From Psychrobacter fozii (lineage in GTDB: Bacteria > Pseudomonadota > Gammaproteobacteria > Pseudomonadales > Moraxellaceae), in NCBI RefSeq assembly GCF_003217155.1, contig NZ_QJSU01000001.1, positions 496,001 to 560,000 on the forward strand: a stretch of DNA of 64,000 bases. Direction: 5' to 3'. Positions 38,377 to 47,415 of the stretch are shown one piece after another (position 1 is the stretch's first letter; each line of letters begins with the position of its first letter). The notes under the pieces were generated by a model. It searched no databases and had not been told where the DNA came from. It saw nothing but the letters and a program-made list of their open reading frames with translations. The position numbers were made by a program, and so were the translations under genes.

Positions 38377-38892
38377 ATGACTACTGTTTCAGACCAATCC
38401 ATGCAAAATAAATCGCAACATGGTTTTTCTCCGCTTGCCATTGCTCGTATCAAAGGCGCACAACGGATAAACCAAGTAGCCATTTATCTCATTTATGCTG
38501 CTATCTTTGCGTTTATGGTCTTTGGTACCATTGCTAGTATTAAAGCCTTTCATGGCAATCAGCTACTTTACCAACTGTTCTACAACCTGCCCTATGCCTT
38601 GGTTGCGCTCACGATTCCCATTACGCTTTATGACGCCTTAGTCGTTTATCGTTATCGTTTGAACCAACCCTCAATGATTGCAATGAGTATTGGCGTATCG
38701 ACCATCATATTGATTGGTGGATTATTATTCGCTGACACGGCATGGCTGGGATTGTCCTGTTGGCTGGGTGTGGCCTTTTTATTCAAAGTGAGCTTTAAGC
38801 GCTTTTTTAACTTTTTAGAAGTGGCTGATTTGCCTGATACTGACGAAGCGCTAGAAACAGATATTGTAGAAAACTCAGAAAGCACTTCCTGA
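38377..38892 (+). CDS. Hypothetical membrane protein
   Basis: A 171-residue protein with four predicted membrane helices (about 34-54, 70-91, 100-119, 121-139), a basic N-terminal segment and an acidic C-terminal tail (DTDEALETDIVENSE). No family recognised. It sits between ruvX and the tusA-like gene on the same strand, so may be part of a recN-to-xerD run of co-directional genes. Possible homologues are likely restricted to Psychrobacter/Moraxellaceae; that needs a search. Confidence 0.7.
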   Translation: MTTVSDQSMQNKSQHGFSPLAIARIKGAQRINQVAIYLIYAAIFAFMVFGTIASIKAFHGNQLLYQLFYNLPYALVALTIPITLYDALVVYRYRLNQPSMIAMSIGVSTIILIGGLLFADTAWLGLSCWLGVAFLFKVSFKRFFNFLEVADLPDTDEALETDIVENSESTS

Positions 38893-38959
38893 CTCCTGAC
38901 AGACGCGTAAACAAACTATCCATTATCAAACTTATTTCTTAGATTAATTAAGCATAATT

Positions 38960-39286
38960 ATGACAACTTCAATAACAGATACCTCTATCAGCCATCATCT
39001 AGACACGCAAGGGCTTATTTGCCCTGAGCCTATGATGATGTTACATCGAGTCATTCGCAAAGCAGACAGTGGTGAGGTGATTGAAATACTGGCCACTGAT
39101 CCTGCTACCACTCGTGATATTCCTAATTTCTGTCGTCATTTGGGTCACGAACTGTTGGCTCAAGAGACGCTGGCTGAGAACGTGAGCTTAGATACTGACC
39201 CTGATGAAATCAAGGTCGATAGTGATGATACTGCACCTATGAGCGTGACGCTTTATCGCTATTTGGTTAAGAAAAAAAGCGCTTAA
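38960..39286 (+). CDS. tusA: TusA-family sulfurtransferase
   Basis: Small sulfur carrier. The 108 residues contain the persulfide Cys21 in GLICPEPMMMLHRV, plus the DPATTRDIPNFCRHLGHELL segment typical of TusA. In E. coli TusA relays sulfur to TusBCD for 2-thiouridine in tRNA and to molybdenum cofactor synthesis. The N-terminal 12 and C-terminal 20 residues are extra relative to the ~81-residue E. coli protein. No tusBCDE neighbours, so the partner is not shown by context. Confidence 0.88.
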   Translation: MTTSITDTSISHHLDTQGLICPEPMMMLHRVIRKADSGEVIEILATDPATTRDIPNFCRHLGHELLAQETLAENVSLDTDPDEIKVDSDDTAPMSVTLYRYLVKKKSA

Positions 39287-39369
39287 AAACGTTCAACAAC
39301 TTTAGAACATTAATAATATAAAGATATCTTTGATTTGAGATATATCTTTCACAAAAGGTAGGCTACTAC

Positions 39370-40563
39370 GTGTTACAAACAGAAAAGCAGTATGTACAAT
39401 GGCAAGAAAACGAAACTCTACGTAATGCTCTTTGGTTGTCTGAAAGCAATCATATGCCACCTGCGCGCGTTGTATTGGTTGATGATACAACGACCGCAGA
39501 TGACGCTTACCGTTTGGCTTGCGAAGGCACATCACTGCTATGGCGCGGTGACTTCCATAATGCACGGCAATTGCTACAAGCACTTGGTCGTCGCATAGAT
39601 CGCACGAATGAACGATCTGAACAACGTAAGATCAAAAAAGCTGCGAATAAACCTAACACAGCAAAGGTTAAAGGCATTCCCAACTTATTTCATCAGCAGC
39701 GTCAATTGCAAGCTCAGCGCTCACGCATATTGAGCCGTTTACTGTTAGAGCTTGATGTCAATTATGTAAGCCAACTACGCCGCGCCCCTGATGTGAGTGC
39801 GGCCTGCACAGCAGCTTTTGGCCCGTTAGATAAAGCGGTGGATGAGTCTTGCGTGCTGTCATTCCGTGACTTGCAAGGCGCACTTGGCGCGGCAGGATGG
39901 CGCGAAAAAGGCGTCCCAATAGACAGCTTAGGGTTATCGATTTTCCCGCATTATGGTGTATTTGCGCCAACCCGTCATGAGTATGTGCAGCTGTTGCTCG
40001 ATGCACCGCTACCAGCGACTCATGATGTCGCCTATGACATCGGTACTGGCACGGGTTTATTGGCCATTATCTTAGCGCAGCGCGGCATCCCACAAGTGAT
40101 AGCAACGGATTTGAATCCGCGTTCTTTGGCCTGTGCTAGCGAGAACTTTGCGCGTTTGACGTTATCTAACGTACAGTTACAGCAAGCAGATTTATATCCA
40201 ACTGATGCGCCACTTGCTAACCTCATTGTCTGCAATCCTCCTTGGTTACCTACTAAGCCAAGCTCACCGCTCGAATATGCAGTCTATGATGCCAATAGCG
40301 CGATGTTGCGTGGGGTGTTGCAGGGAGCCAAACAGCACTTAGCTGAGCATGGAGAGCTTTGGTTGATAATGTCGGACTTAGCTGAGCACCTGCAACTGCG
40401 CACCCGTGATGAATTATTAAACTTGTTTGCCGATGCTGGATTGGCAGTAAAATATCGTCTCGATACAAAACCGAAGCATGGTCGCAGTCAAGATGATACC
40501 GACCCGCTACATGTCGCGCGCAGTGCTGAAGTTACCTCGTTATGGTGTTTAACGCTTATCTAA
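39370..40563 (+). CDS. Class I SAM-dependent methyltransferase
   Basis: A 397-residue protein with a GTG start. The N-terminal half (about 1-160) is predicted non-catalytic and basic, with an RTNERSEQRKIKKAANK stretch. The C-terminal half has motif I GTGTG (225-229), the acidic ATDLNPRSL and the NPPW tetrapeptide (289-292), which marks N- or amino-group methylation of nucleic acid or protein (PrmB/PrmC/RlmG-like). A 50S ribosomal-protein or rRNA target would be my guess, not shown. It is followed closely by xerD (24 bases). Confidence 0.8.
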   Translation: MLQTEKQYVQWQENETLRNALWLSESNHMPPARVVLVDDTTTADDAYRLACEGTSLLWRGDFHNARQLLQALGRRIDRTNERSEQRKIKKAANKPNTAKVKGIPNLFHQQRQLQAQRSRILSRLLLELDVNYVSQLRRAPDVSAACTAAFGPLDKAVDESCVLSFRDLQGALGAAGWREKGVPIDSLGLSIFPHYGVFAPTRHEYVQLLLDAPLPATHDVAYDIGTGTGLLAIILAQRGIPQVIATDLNPRSLACASENFARLTLSNVQLQQADLYPTDAPLANLIVCNPPWLPTKPSSPLEYAVYDANSAMLRGVLQGAKQHLAEHGELWLIMSDLAEHLQLRTRDELLNLFADAGLAVKYRLDTKPKHGRSQDDTDPLHVARSAEVTSLWCLTLI

Positions 40564-40587
40564 CAGTCAACCATCGAGTATTGAGTT

Positions 40588-41526
40588 ATGAGTCGTGATC
40601 GTGCCGTGCAACAGCGCCAACCTAAGGCGCTGGCAGTAGATGACGAACCCAGTTATATGACTGAGTTTCGTCAAGCCATGCTGGCACGTGGTCTAGCGAC
40701 GCGTACTCGTAATGCGTATGTCCGCGACCTGCGCTCCTGCGAGCTGACCAATCCTATCGCCCTGACACGCTGGCAGCCTGATGATGTGCTGCACTGCTTA
40801 TCAACTCTCACTCAAGAAGGCAAAACCCCACGTACCCAAGCACGCATGCTCTCAAGCTTGCGTCAGTTTTATCTGTGGATGATTGCCAGTAATCTGCGTG
40901 AAGACAATCCTTGCGAGCGTATCAAAAGCCCAAAGCTAGGTCGTCCACTACCGAAAGATTTGGCCGAGGCTGATGTCGATAATCTACTTGCCTCGCCTGA
41001 TACTAGCACTGCGCTAGGACTCCGTGATAAAGCCATGTTAGAGGTGCTATATGCCTGCGGTCTACGAGTGAGCGAGTTGATTAATCTCTCACTAGAGCAA
41101 GTGAATTTAAATTCTGGCTGGCTACAAATTACGGGGAAAGGCAATAAAACACGATTGGTGCCACTCGGCGAATATGCAAACGATGCGCTAGAAAATTATC
41201 TAACGCATGCTCGTGGTGATTTGATTGCGCATTTGAAATCAGGAAATTGCCAAGCGGTGTTTTTAACGGCGCAAGGTGGCTATATGACGCGGCAGAACTT
41301 TTGGTATTTGCTCAAAAAGTACGCCAAAGTCGCCAGTATCGATAAAGAGTTATCACCACATACCCTTCGCCACGCTTTTGCCACACATTTGCTGAATCAT
41401 GGCGCAGACTTACGTAGCGTGCAGTTATTGCTTGGACACAGTGATTTATCAACCACGCAAATTTATACCCACGTGGCAACGGCAAGATTGCAGAAATTGC
41501 ATGCTGAGCATCATCCTAGAGGTTAA
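40588..41526 (+). CDS. xerD: Site-specific tyrosine recombinase XerD
   Basis: Resolves chromosome dimers at dif together with XerC and FtsK. The 312 residues contain the SAM-like N domain and the full catalytic set: Arg160 (ACGLR), Lys184, His258-x-x-Arg261 (SPHTLRHAFATHLLNHGADLR), His284 (LLGHSDLSTTQIYTHV) and nucleophile Tyr293. The C-terminal sequence is nearly that of E. coli XerD. A ~20-residue N-terminal extension precedes the usual start. No dif-like site is visible in the window. Confidence 0.94.
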   Translation: MSRDRAVQQRQPKALAVDDEPSYMTEFRQAMLARGLATRTRNAYVRDLRSCELTNPIALTRWQPDDVLHCLSTLTQEGKTPRTQARMLSSLRQFYLWMIASNLREDNPCERIKSPKLGRPLPKDLAEADVDNLLASPDTSTALGLRDKAMLEVLYACGLRVSELINLSLEQVNLNSGWLQITGKGNKTRLVPLGEYANDALENYLTHARGDLIAHLKSGNCQAVFLTAQGGYMTRQNFWYLLKKYAKVASIDKELSPHTLRHAFATHLLNHGADLRSVQLLLGHSDLSTTQIYTHVATARLQKLHAEHHPRG

Positions 41527-41596
41527 GTGAAATTAAATCTAATATAGGCTGTGTACTATTTTTTTCTTAAGGAAATATTCAGCTCATTTACTAAAT

Positions 41597-42436
41597 CTAT
41601 TCATAAGCTTTTTTTATCGGATTGAACTTTACAACCTTACTGTAATTGACATGCTCAATACGCTCATCATCATTGGTAGGCATTTCACCTTTGTAAGTCA
41701 ACATAATGGGATAGTAAGTGGTATTGTTAGGCAATACTTTTAAAGTCCCTTCATAACCATAATACAAAGGCGAGTCTTCATCGTAACGCTCATTACTTGA
41801 GCCAGCATCACCGACATAATAAACATTAATAAAATCATTCTCAGATAGGTGTAAGGCTTTCCACCATTCATCCCTTGCACCTTGACCCATATAAAAATTC
41901 GTAAATAAACTTCCTACTAGGTTTTTCCCTAACGGCTGTAAACCATTTTTAATATCTTCAGCATAAAGTCCTGTACTTCCATTGCTACCCGATTCCTCTA
42001 CGTTCTTTGGTGTTTGACTCACTAACTGAAACAATCCGTTATTTAGTTTTTTAAAGCCGTATAAATCCGCTGTTGCCTTACAGATATGACAAGAGTCAAT
42101 TTCTCCATCAGTAACCTGAGTCTTTTCAATGATAATTAGATAACGATCTTCACCTGCTGTATTTTTATATTGAATAATAGGGCGCATTAAGGCGATAGTT
42201 GCTCTGCCAGTATCATCATACTTCCCTAAGCCGATATATGGTGTATCTTCCATATAATCCACATGAATATCGAACATCTGACCATTATAAAACTTACGCA
42301 TAACTTCTTTGAAGCTTAAGTCTTTGATTTTAACCTGAGCTATTTTACTGGCAGAGAAAGCTGGTACGGCAGCAATGACAGGGGTCGCTGATAGAACACT
42401 TAAACTGAGCGCCAAACTAAGTAAAAGATTTTTCAT
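41597..42436 (-). CDS. Secreted/periplasmic hypothetical protein
   Basis: 279 residues. A signal peptide occupies MKNLLLSLALSLSVLSATPVIAA. The mature part is rich in Tyr, Asn and charged residues and has a SCHICKA motif (CxxC, about residue 113), which could be a disulfide or metal site. No recognised domain. A longer start at 42448 lacks a ribosome binding site, while the ATG at 42436 has GGAATG upstream. Monocistronic, convergent with xerD. Confidence 0.7.
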   Translation of the reverse strand: MKNLLLSLALSLSVLSATPVIAAVPAFSASKIAQVKIKDLSFKEVMRKFYNGQMFDIHVDYMEDTPYIGLGKYDDTGRATIALMRPIIQYKNTAGEDRYLIIIEKTQVTDGEIDSCHICKATADLYGFKKLNNGLFQLVSQTPKNVEESGSNGSTGLYAEDIKNGLQPLGKNLVGSLFTNFYMGQGARDEWWKALHLSENDFINVYYVGDAGSSNERYDEDSPLYYGYEGTLKVLPNNTTYYPIMLTYKGEMPTNDDERIEHVNYSKVVKFNPIKKAYE

Positions 42437-42647
42437 GCGACATTCCATTTGATTATAATGTTCTAAAAGAGTCTATCAATGAGTAGAGTATATGCAGCCA
42501 TAATGTAACATACAAATTATAAAAGTATAAAATCTAAAGAACCATAGCTGCAAACTACCTCTTTTCTCGCTACAATACGCGTATGATGTGCACGCTGTAT
42601 AACTGAGCAACGCACCGCCTTTTACTTATCCATTATCTGAGAATCTC

Positions 42648-43256
42648 ATGAGCCATAGACCACCTGCTGACCTACTAAAAAGTGCCCAACACTGGCGCGA
42701 AGACATTAACTTTCGCCAAGATGTACTGGGAAAGCCGTTTGATTTTTCGACCACGTGGGGCATTTTTTCACCACAAAAGCTTGATGATGGTAGCTTGATG
42801 CTGCTTGATTATATTGATTTTGAAGCTGACGATGATTCGATCGATTTGGGTTGTGGCTATGGCGTACTTGGTATGACAGCAGCACGTGAATGTCCGAACG
42901 GGCTGCATACGTTAATTGATAAAGACTTTATGGCAGTAGAATATGCGCGCCGTAACTGTGAGAAAAACGGTCTGAAAAATGTCGATGTGCATTTATCAAA
43001 TGGCTTTAACCATGTGGCAAAAGACAAAGACTTTAGCCTTGTGATGTCGAACTTGCCAGCCAAAGTAGGTAAAGAGCAGCATTATCTGTATTTCCTCGAT
43101 GCTTATGCACGCATGCGTAAAGGCGGCCGTTTTTATGTAGTGACTATCAATGGTTTGCGCCAGTTTGTGAAGCGCTCGTTTACCGAAGTGTTTGGCAATA
43201 GCGATAAGGTCAAACAAGGTAAAACATATACCATTACCATGGCAACCAAAGACTAA
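42648..43256 (+). CDS. RsmC-like class I methyltransferase
   Basis: A 202-residue SAM-dependent methyltransferase resembling the catalytic half of RsmC/RlmG (16S/23S rRNA guanine-N2 methylation). Motif I DLGCGYG (66-72) and the SNLPAK tetrapeptide region (134-139) are seen. The latter stands where rRNA guanine methyltransferases have NPPFH, so the active-site motif is changed. GGRFYVVTINGLRQFVKRSFTEVFGN ends the fold. The N-terminal pseudo-domain of RsmC is absent. Terminator follows at 43383. Confidence 0.8.
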   Translation: MSHRPPADLLKSAQHWREDINFRQDVLGKPFDFSTTWGIFSPQKLDDGSLMLLDYIDFEADDDSIDLGCGYGVLGMTAARECPNGLHTLIDKDFMAVEYARRNCEKNGLKNVDVHLSNGFNHVAKDKDFSLVMSNLPAKVGKEQHYLYFLDAYARMRKGGRFYVVTINGLRQFVKRSFTEVFGNSDKVKQGKTYTITMATKD

Positions 43257-43382
43257 TACCAACCGCCAAAAATACGATTAGCTGTGTCAAAATCGCTTAG
43301 CCTACAATGCGTAGTGCTTGCGCTATTTTTCCTTGCTACTCTAATTTTTGTGAATGGTATAAATTTTTGAAAGTTATAAAAA

Positions 43383-43424
43383 TAAGAAGCCCGCTAAAAC
43401 ACTATGTTTTAGCGGGCTTCTTTA
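43383..43424. terminator. Bidirectional terminator between the RsmC-like gene and lptG
   Basis: GAAGCCCGCTAAAACA (43386-43401) and its exact complement (43405-43420) make a 16-bp stem with a three-base loop, flanked by A and T runs. Serves both converging units. Confidence 0.93.
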
Positions 43425-43441
43425 TGGCAAATGATATCTGG

Positions 43442-44698
43442 CTACATCTGCCGTTTGAGCAAATAGCCGCCCAATATCGCACTAGCGATGATCGGTAGTA
43501 GCACCATCAATAATGGCGAAAACCCAGTCGCGAGCGAGACAAAACCAACCAAATCTTGCACGTAACTAAACAGCAAACCAAACAATAACGCCACTACGAT
43601 ACGCAAGCCTAAGCTATGTGTACGCAATGAGCCAAAGACGAATGAGCAGGCAACGATCACCAATGACAGAATAGACAACGGCGATAGCAGCTTTTGCCAA
43701 AATGCCAGCTCATGACTTAAGGAGCGTGTGCCTTGTTGGCCCATAAACTGACGATGTTCATACAATTGAGTCAGAGATAAATCCTCTGCTTTACGAGTGA
43801 GCAAATACACAGACTCAGGGGCAAACGGTAGACTTAAAGTATCTGACGGTGAGATGGCTTGACTGCTATCAAAACCCTGACTGATATTCAGTTTGGTCAT
43901 ATTATTCAGCTGCCACTCGTAACGATACTGCTCGCTTGGCTCATCAGTAGTGGTATCCAGTGGTTCGCGACCGATATATTTTCCATCTTCAGCATGAACA
44001 GCCGTTTGCAAGCTACCATTATTATCCAAATGCCAGCGTTTTACCTCACCGATATTACCTTGCACATCGGCATAATCAATATACAGAACGTCGCTACCAT
44101 CAGGGGTCGTGCCGCCATCCTCTGCGCGCGCAAAACGTGGCTGCACTGTCCAATAGCCACGTACCGAAGTGACCAACGAACGGCTATCTGCATCGTTAAT
44201 CTCTTTTGCCAATTGATTAGAAGCAGGTAAGACAAACTGATTGATCGCCAATGCGATTAACACAAAAATCATTGCAGGCTGGAGCACCCAACCGACGATG
44301 CGATACACACTCACCCCAGCCGCGCGCATCACCACTAGCTCGCTTTTGTTGGCGAGTAAGCCCAAGCCTACTACGGCCCCAAGTAACGCACCCGTTGGAA
44401 TAAACTGCTCTAAGAAGTAAGGCGAGCGATAAAAAATATATTTAATCGCCTGACCCATCGTGTAACTGTCATCTAGTGAATCAAGCTCTGACAAATAAGA
44501 GAATACCAGCTGCAAAGCCCACAGACCTAAAACTGCGCCGATAATCGCGAGCAACGCATTGAGTTTGACGTAGCGGCTAAGGACTTTTAGATTGGCAGGT
44601 CTTTTCGCAAACTTAGCTTTAGGGTTTTGAGAGCCAGTGTTTGGAGACTTAGTATTTTGAGACTTAGCATCCTGAGATTTAGAGAATAAAGCGCTCAT
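43442..44698 (-). CDS. lptG: LPS export permease LptG
   Basis: With LptF it forms the membrane part of the LptB2FG ABC transporter that extracts lipopolysaccharide from the inner membrane. The 418 residues have six helices in the YjgP/YjgQ pattern, with the periplasmic beta-jellyroll region around 170-290 (YWTVQPRFARAEDG, VYLLTRKAEDLSLTQLYEH). The start overlaps the lptF stop by one base. An unusual N-terminal tail (SKSQDAKSQNTKSPNTGSQN, 6-25), made of short Ser/Gln/Asn/Lys repeats, precedes the first helix. No lptB in the window. Confidence 0.93.
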   Translation of the reverse strand: MSALFSKSQDAKSQNTKSPNTGSQNPKAKFAKRPANLKVLSRYVKLNALLAIIGAVLGLWALQLVFSYLSELDSLDDSYTMGQAIKYIFYRSPYFLEQFIPTGALLGAVVGLGLLANKSELVVMRAAGVSVYRIVGWVLQPAMIFVLIALAINQFVLPASNQLAKEINDADSRSLVTSVRGYWTVQPRFARAEDGGTTPDGSDVLYIDYADVQGNIGEVKRWHLDNNGSLQTAVHAEDGKYIGREPLDTTTDEPSEQYRYEWQLNNMTKLNISQGFDSSQAISPSDTLSLPFAPESVYLLTRKAEDLSLTQLYEHRQFMGQQGTRSLSHELAFWQKLLSPLSILSLVIVACSFVFGSLRTHSLGLRIVVALLFGLLFSYVQDLVGFVSLATGFSPLLMVLLPIIASAILGGYLLKRQM

Positions 44699-46020
44699 TA
44701 AGGTTGCCCTCCTTGTGAGCCATTGCTCTGACTGTCAATAACCGTTAATGGCTCACTCTCTTGTTTGCGAAAGCGTAATCGATGCTGCACGCGGCTGCCC
44801 CAGTTCATATAAAGTGCTAGTGCCATAAACCCAAGCACCAACCACGCATTAGCCCATACACTCACACTGCCTTTACTCACTGCATTTTTGAGTGAAATAA
44901 TACCCAGTGCACAGCTGACAAATAATAGAATTGAGGGGAACAGACGTAGCCAGCGACCTTGACGCGGACGTACTTGCGCGAGTGGTACGGCCAGCATAGG
45001 CGCGATAATCATCAACCACGGTAAGGCAAAACGATACCCAAGCTCACCTTGTGCTGCTCGTAGTGCATTGGTATTGCCCACTTGCCCGCTACCAGTCGCC
45101 GCCTGCCATAATGGGCCTATCTCTTGCGTTTCGATATTGTCTTCGGTTACCGCTTCTTTGGATGATTCAGTCAATGTGATGCGATAACGATCAAAGCCCA
45201 CTTGATTGTATTTTAGACTGCCTGCACCAACTTCATAACGGCGACCTTGGAATAAATCCAACTGGGTCACGCCGCTATCTCCCGTGTCTACTTGCTCAGC
45301 ACGATTGGCGAGTGTGATGGTGTCTTTGCTAATATTAGAATTAATAACAGCGGCTGGTAGGTCTGGTATATCTAGTGATTCTGCCGTTTCTGGATCGATA
45401 CTGTTACTGGTATCAACCGCTGCATTTTTAGCCGCACTACCCTTTGCTTCAGGTTCAGACTGAATCAATATCACGTTCTGTAATTGTTTTTTATCATCAC
45501 TCAAGCTGCCGACATACAAGTGATAATTGCCACTACTGATAAATTCATTTGGACGTATCAAATCAAAAGCACTGGTCAACGCTTGCTGCTGCCAAACACT
45601 CTCGGAAGAGCGTACGCCCCACGGTTTTCCGACAATTGAGAGCGCGGCTTCACCGACGAACAGCGCCAATATCAGGGGTGTTATCAAGCGGGCAAGCTTA
45701 CCGCGCGAGACACCACTGGCATTGATGACGGCCATTTCTTGATCGACGTACAAGCGTCCAAACACTAGCATTAGCGCGATAAAAAACGCTAAAGGTAGAA
45801 TCAACTCTAAGAAATACGGCAAATTATAACCAATGATGGTAAATAATAAGCTGATATCTAGGTTACCTTCTGCTGCAATGCCAAAGTAACGTATCAAACG
45901 ACCACCGAGCATCATCACCACTAAAAACCCCAATACCAGAGCAGTGGTTGAGGCAACTTGTTGGGTCATGTAGCGGCGTAATATCACAATAGGCACTCTT
46001 AAAAGGGTTGGTATTCGCAC
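44698..46020 (-). CDS. lptF: LPS export permease LptF
   Basis: Partner of LptG. The 440 residues carry the family start IVILRRYMTQQVASTTALVL and the cluster LVFGRLYVDQEMAVINASGVSRGKL. The periplasmic domain (about 160-330) is enlarged by a Ser/Ala/Asp-rich insert (near 195-230). It begins the lptFG operon, with a 490-base region upstream. The next gene, lptG, overlaps it by one base. Confidence 0.94.
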   Translation of the reverse strand: MRIPTLLRVPIVILRRYMTQQVASTTALVLGFLVVMMLGGRLIRYFGIAAEGNLDISLLFTIIGYNLPYFLELILPLAFFIALMLVFGRLYVDQEMAVINASGVSRGKLARLITPLILALFVGEAALSIVGKPWGVRSSESVWQQQALTSAFDLIRPNEFISSGNYHLYVGSLSDDKKQLQNVILIQSEPEAKGSAAKNAAVDTSNSIDPETAESLDIPDLPAAVINSNISKDTITLANRAEQVDTGDSGVTQLDLFQGRRYEVGAGSLKYNQVGFDRYRITLTESSKEAVTEDNIETQEIGPLWQAATGSGQVGNTNALRAAQGELGYRFALPWLMIIAPMLAVPLAQVRPRQGRWLRLFPSILLFVSCALGIISLKNAVSKGSVSVWANAWLVLGFMALALYMNWGSRVQHRLRFRKQESEPLTVIDSQSNGSQGGQP

Positions 46021-46512
46021 TCATTAATTACACAATTATTGACAGAGTACTGACAAATTCAAGCGCGATAATTGAGTATTATAGGGACAGCACCGCTCAG
46101 TGAAAGACTTAAGCAGGTATAAAGATAACAGCGTCACTTGTTAGTGACACCCTATAAATACTGGCGATAAAGATAACCGCTAATGCTAGCATGTTTTGCC
46201 TAAAAATGGCGGTGAAATGTGTTTGGAAACATTACATTCCTATTGCTAACAGCCCATCCCCATTCAATAAATGATAGACCATAAAGCAGTAAATGAAATA
46301 TATATTCGTTATTAGTCATATTAACAGTTAGGCTTGTAGCAACGTTTAAGTTGACCATGCTTCTGTTTTGGCGTTTTTGCTTTATTTATTTTAGAAAGGT
46401 TTGTTTGTCATTCGTATCATGTCACGCGGATGACTAAGATTAATTGCTAGACTGAATGACATCTGTTGAATATTCAAAAAATATGTTTATGCCATACGGA
46501 GAAACACAACTA
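46021..46512. other. Divergent intergenic region lptF / cysteine hydrolase
   Basis: About 490 bases. A small GTCACT-TGTT-AGTGAC hairpin lies at 46133-46148; no polyT follows it. Promoters for both flanking genes are expected here. No gene seen. Confidence 0.4.
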
Positions 46513-47130
46513 ATGAATAAAACCACATCTATACCCTCTACCCTACTTGAGCTCGCTGGTGGCTCATTCGATACGCTTGATTGGTCCAATTGCGCTATCG
46601 TCCTTATCGATTATCAAAACGAATATGTCGATGGCGCCATGCCATTAGGGCAAGCTGGCACCAAAGCCATCGCCAATGCGCGCTTACTGCTGGATAAAGC
46701 CCGTCAGCAAGATATCCCTGTCTTTCATATCATGCATCACGGTCCAGAGAACGGTAATGTCTTCGATCCTTTGTCATCCAACATCGAGATTGTCGAGCTA
46801 TTAAAGCCGCATGATGGCGAAACAGTAATTGCCAAAAAGCATCCCAATTCTTTTCACGACACACAGCTTCAAGCACTTATTATAGCGGCACAAAAAAAGC
46901 AGATTATCTTTGCTGGCTTTATGAGCCATATGTGTGTCAGCTCAACCGCCCGCGCCGCATTTGATTTGGGTTTTCAAAACTTTGTATGCCATGATGCCTG
47001 TGCCACTCGTGACCTACCTAGCGCCACAAAAGAAACGATAAGTGCCGACGTCATGCATGACACCGCCATGGCAGCACTACAAGATAGATTTGCCGCGATG
47101 GTAACAACGGATGAATTGGTTAACGGCTAG
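46513..47130 (+). CDS. Isochorismatase-like cysteine hydrolase
   Basis: A 205-residue hydrolase of the isochorismatase/nicotinamidase fold. The catalytic triad is Asp33 (LIDYQNEYVDG), Lys109 (AKKHPNSF) and Cys141 (SHMCVSSTARAAFDLGF). The cis-peptide glycine of FAGFMSHM is typical. The physiological substrate is unknown (amides, ureido compounds and isochorismate are possible). An upstream ATG at 46456 lacks a Shine-Dalgarno, while GGAG lies about eleven bases before the chosen ATG. Alone on its unit. Confidence 0.87.
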   Translation: MNKTTSIPSTLLELAGGSFDTLDWSNCAIVLIDYQNEYVDGAMPLGQAGTKAIANARLLLDKARQQDIPVFHIMHHGPENGNVFDPLSSNIEIVELLKPHDGETVIAKKHPNSFHDTQLQALIIAAQKKQIIFAGFMSHMCVSSTARAAFDLGFQNFVCHDACATRDLPSATKETISADVMHDTAMAALQDRFAAMVTTDELVNG

Positions 47131-47291
47131 TTTAATGTTTCACTTAATATCACTCACCATAAACCATTCATATGGTATTAAGTGATTGTGTAAATTGGTA
47201 CAGCAGAATGGTTCAAACTCATTACCCAAGACTTGCTAACTGCGCACTGTCATCGCAATATGCTACACTATTGTGGTTGCTCGATAGACCA

Positions 47292-47355
47292 AATAATCTA
47301 ATAATCTAATAATCTAATAATCTAATAATCTAATAATCTAATAATCTAATAATCT
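47292..47355. repeat. Perfect tandem array, 8 bp x 8
   Basis: AATAATCT is repeated exactly eight times without a mismatch, 61 to 124 bases before the pepA ATG. Simple-sequence arrays of this size slip during replication and can change promoter spacing or the mRNA leader. Confidence 0.95.
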
Positions 47356-47415
47356 GACAGGTATAAGCAATCACATAAATCCTGCAATTTTCATAACTCT
47401 AATAAGGATAACTAT

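Noticed and set aside
40588-41526. Phage or integron integrase
   Set aside because: The tyrosine recombinase is close to chromosomal XerD along its whole C-terminus, and no attachment site or phage gene is nearby.
47292-47355. CRISPR array
   Set aside because: The repeat unit is 8 bp with no spacers and no cas gene; it is a simple tandem repeat.
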